Shown here piece by piece: positions 61,741-64,000 of a DNA stretch of 64,000 bases. Numbering within the stretch: the stretch's first letter is position 1; every line of letters starts with the position of its first letter. The position numbers and the translations under genes are program-made. The notes under the pieces were generated by a model that worked only from the letters and a program-made list of their open reading frames with translations, was not told where the DNA came from and did no database searches. Source of the DNA: Anseranas semipalmata (taxonomy: Eukaryota; Chordata; Aves; Anseriformes; Anseranatidae); assembly GCA_013399115.1 (NCBI GenBank), contig VXAA01005613.1:988252-1052251 (forward strand), written 5' to 3'.

Positions 61741-61830
61741 TCTAATTGGCATAATCTGAGATAAGTATTATTTTCCTTTTAAAGAAGGAAAGACAGGAGA
61801 AGATCACCTGCGACTTGCTTTAGAGATTAC
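61741..61830 (+). repeat. Possible MIR/CORE-SINE fragment
   Basis: The order gataagtattattttccttt, then aaagaaggaaagacaggaga, then agatcacctgcgacttgctt resembles the MIR/CORE-SINE stretch that runs from a TATTATT-CCC-TTTTA block through an AAACTGAGGCACAGAG-like block to an AGTGACTTGCCCAAGGTCAC-like block. It is highly diverged and was matched by eye only. Confidence 0.35.
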
Positions 61831-62839
61831 AGAGAATGTCACTAAAATCTGAGAACAGTCAACCTAGCCCCGTGCCCAGAGTACACTTCTCTCCTGAGAC
61901 TGGCATATTTCCACTCTAATAATATTTTGTTCCAGTATTTACAGTCAACGCTAGCAGCTGCTCTACATGGGCACATTTTCTTATTGCTATTTAACAACCC
62001 CTGCATCTCCTCCTTGCTCAAAAGTGCACCCCATTTATTAAAATCATTTAATTCAAACCCATTCTTCTCATTGTATTCATTTCATTGCTACTGATCAAAA
62101 AGGCTGAAAAATTATCAACTCTTAAAAGTACATAGCAGAGTTCTTGCTTCTGTCCCTATTTAAACACAAGCAAACCTGCAGTGATTAATCCAAACCTTGG
62201 CCAAAACAGAGAAATAAAAATGAAAAGGGAATGCTGGAACTAAACATAAGAAAATAATCTCTGCTGGAATTAGAAGTGAGGGTAAAAGAGTCATTCTGCT
62301 GAAAACAGTGGTCACAGTCCTGGTGACTTCTGCCCAAGGAGGATTCTGCCCCTAGTTCCCAGTTTCTCTTGCAAGTATTCTGCCATTAACTAAAGAAGCA
62401 GCTGTGCTCTCTCCTGATAATAAAAACTTTGCAATAGCTAATCGACAATTGTTTCAAACCTGTAGCATCACCAGTAATGAACAATTAATCCTCTGTCTCC
62501 TCAGAACTGAGTTAAGCTCAGAATAGAAAGGGAAAGGCAGCAAAAGAAAATGGGCTCTGTGAAGCATGAAGAAATAAAAATGAAAAGATCATAAAGAAAA
62601 CAAACATTAAGGGTAAAAGAGCAATCAATAAAGTCCAAAGCTTGGAAGATTGCCTTGGAAAATAAGTACTCTAAAGGAATTTAAATAAGTATAAATGGAA
62701 TTCACAGAAAGATTTATTTAGGAGTGAATTAATTCTTCAGTGCCATATCCTTTTTTCTTCCTTTGCATGATTTTCCCTTAGGCTACTTCACTATCTGTAT
62801 ATGCTGCCACATGGCAATAACAACGCAAATGATATAAGT

Positions 62840-63060
62840 TCTTTCAGAGTGATTATTCCAGCAAGCAAATGGTTAACACACTTAAATGAATGCAAATGAG
62901 ATGGTGGTTTGTTATTGGCTGAAAGTGCCTCAAAACAGACTAATAGTGATACATAGATGCAACTTTGCATCTGTAGTCTAATTAAAACTAATCTAATTAA
63001 ATATGGTGCATCTGTAAAGCAGCTTGAGCACTGCAGATAACACGCAGAATTCCTTTTATA
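62840..63060. promoter_or_regulatory. Candidate conserved neural enhancer: POU and homeodomain motif cluster
   Basis: The block contains an exact POU octamer ATGCAAAT (62890-62897), a perfect inverted repeat AGATGCAA-CT-TTGCATCT (62955-62972) and closely spaced TAAT motifs (ctaattaaaactaatctaat, starting near 62979). The density of these motifs and the lack of coding, repeat or low-complexity character suggest a regulatory element. Conservation could not be tested here. Confidence 0.4.
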
Positions 63061-63475
63061 GATGGAAAGAGCTTCCAAGAGGCTGTGTCTGCCATTTCAC
63101 TTTATTTGGAACTACTTTAATAGCAGGTGAGTAATCAGCAAATAAATTCTATGTAGCTGCTTTGGAATTGTTCGTTCACAGAAGCAGAAACAGTGATAAT
63201 GTATCCACAGATACATTACTACAGCAACAGGCCACATTGACAGGGGGAGGTAATGGCCTTTCATTAGCCAAAATGATACAGCTTGAAAAAAGAAAAAAGC
63301 TTCAAGCCATAAGTCATCCTTCAGCCTTACTTTTTAAGGCAGAACTCAACTACAAAAAAACACTTTTGCAGATGTGTTATGTTACTGACATGAGCTGTCC
63401 ACAGCAAAATCAGGCATGATCAAAACCTTGTCTCGTAAGGAGATTTCTTTCAAAATATTCTTACAACAGAATCGC

Positions 63476-63509
63476 TTTTTTTTTTTCTTTCTTTCTTTCT
63501 TTTTTTTTT
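63476..63509. repeat. T-run with (CTTT)n
   Basis: A T-run contains four CTTT units and returns to a T-run. Low-complexity pyrimidine tract. Confidence 0.95.
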
Positions 63510-64000
63510 CCCTGGCAAATAAACATTCCACAGACTCTGAACTCAATATGAAAACTTAATGCTCACAACTGAAATTCTGCCATAAGTGACTCTAGCACTG
63601 AGAATTAAAATGGCCACGAGGCAATAAAATAATGTGTATGACCCTCAACCTAGCACACACTCTACAGGCTCTGAGAGCAATGTACAAGAATAAATTACAA
63701 TACTTCACCTTTCTTCTTTCCCCCACAAAATTTCAGGTAAAAAACTTCAGGTTAGAAAACCGTCTTAAAAATGCTTAAACCAGCAATTCTTCTCAGATGA
63801 AAGAAGGTCAAATGAGGGGCAATTTTTACAAAAAGTTCATCACAAAGTACTCCCATAAGGTATTACAGTAGACGAAGACACTTTGCATATTCCCCTCTTA
63901 GAGAAATAGTCCAAACTATCTTGATCTTGTTGCAACTTAGAATAGCTATGTTTGTAGAAAGCTACAGATATGAAGGCACTGGGTATAAAAATGGATGTGC

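Overview
The window is vertebrate, almost certainly avian, genomic DNA. It is AT-rich and intron-dominated, with GT/AG-bounded exons and few interspersed repeats. It carries a chicken-type CR1 LINE 3' end whose tail is the ATTCTATG-type octamer repeat (57.77-58.02 kb, minus strand). Sequence alone does not settle the species; a galliform such as chicken is the simplest guess.

The only protein-coding gene I can support is synaptotagmin-1 (SYT1), on the minus strand and spanning the whole window. Five internal coding exons are present, read from high to low coordinate: the transmembrane/palmitoylation/juxtamembrane exon (47023-47207), the acidic linker exon (33847-33969), two exons that together make most of C2A (31574-31741 and 27970-28137), and the first C2B exon (7138-7255). 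They join in frame with canonical splice sites and give one continuous stretch equivalent to about residues 55-308 of mammalian SYT1, plus the first base of codon 309. The N-terminal coding exon and promoter should lie beyond 64000. The remaining C2B exons and 3' UTR should lie before position 1. I looked for both inside the window and did not find them.

The rest is intron: at least 16.8 kb (47208-64000), then 13.1, 2.1, 3.4 and 20.7 kb, and at least 7.1 kb (1-7137). It holds the CR1 3' end, two old CR1/L3-like LINE remnants (about 9.24-9.63 and 16.77-17.85 kb), and a small 5'-truncated processed retrocopy with poly(A) tail, polyadenylation signal and matching flanking duplications (39.50-39.79 kb). 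It also holds weaker retro-element or LTR-like candidates, simple repeats, and several stretches that look like conserved noncoding or regulatory DNA by motif content only.

I found no rRNA, tRNA, CRISPR array, operon or novel multi-gene system. The observations most worth checking are the retrocopy, a tandem splice acceptor that could add or drop three linker residues in SYT1, and a homeodomain/POU-rich block near 62.9 kb.
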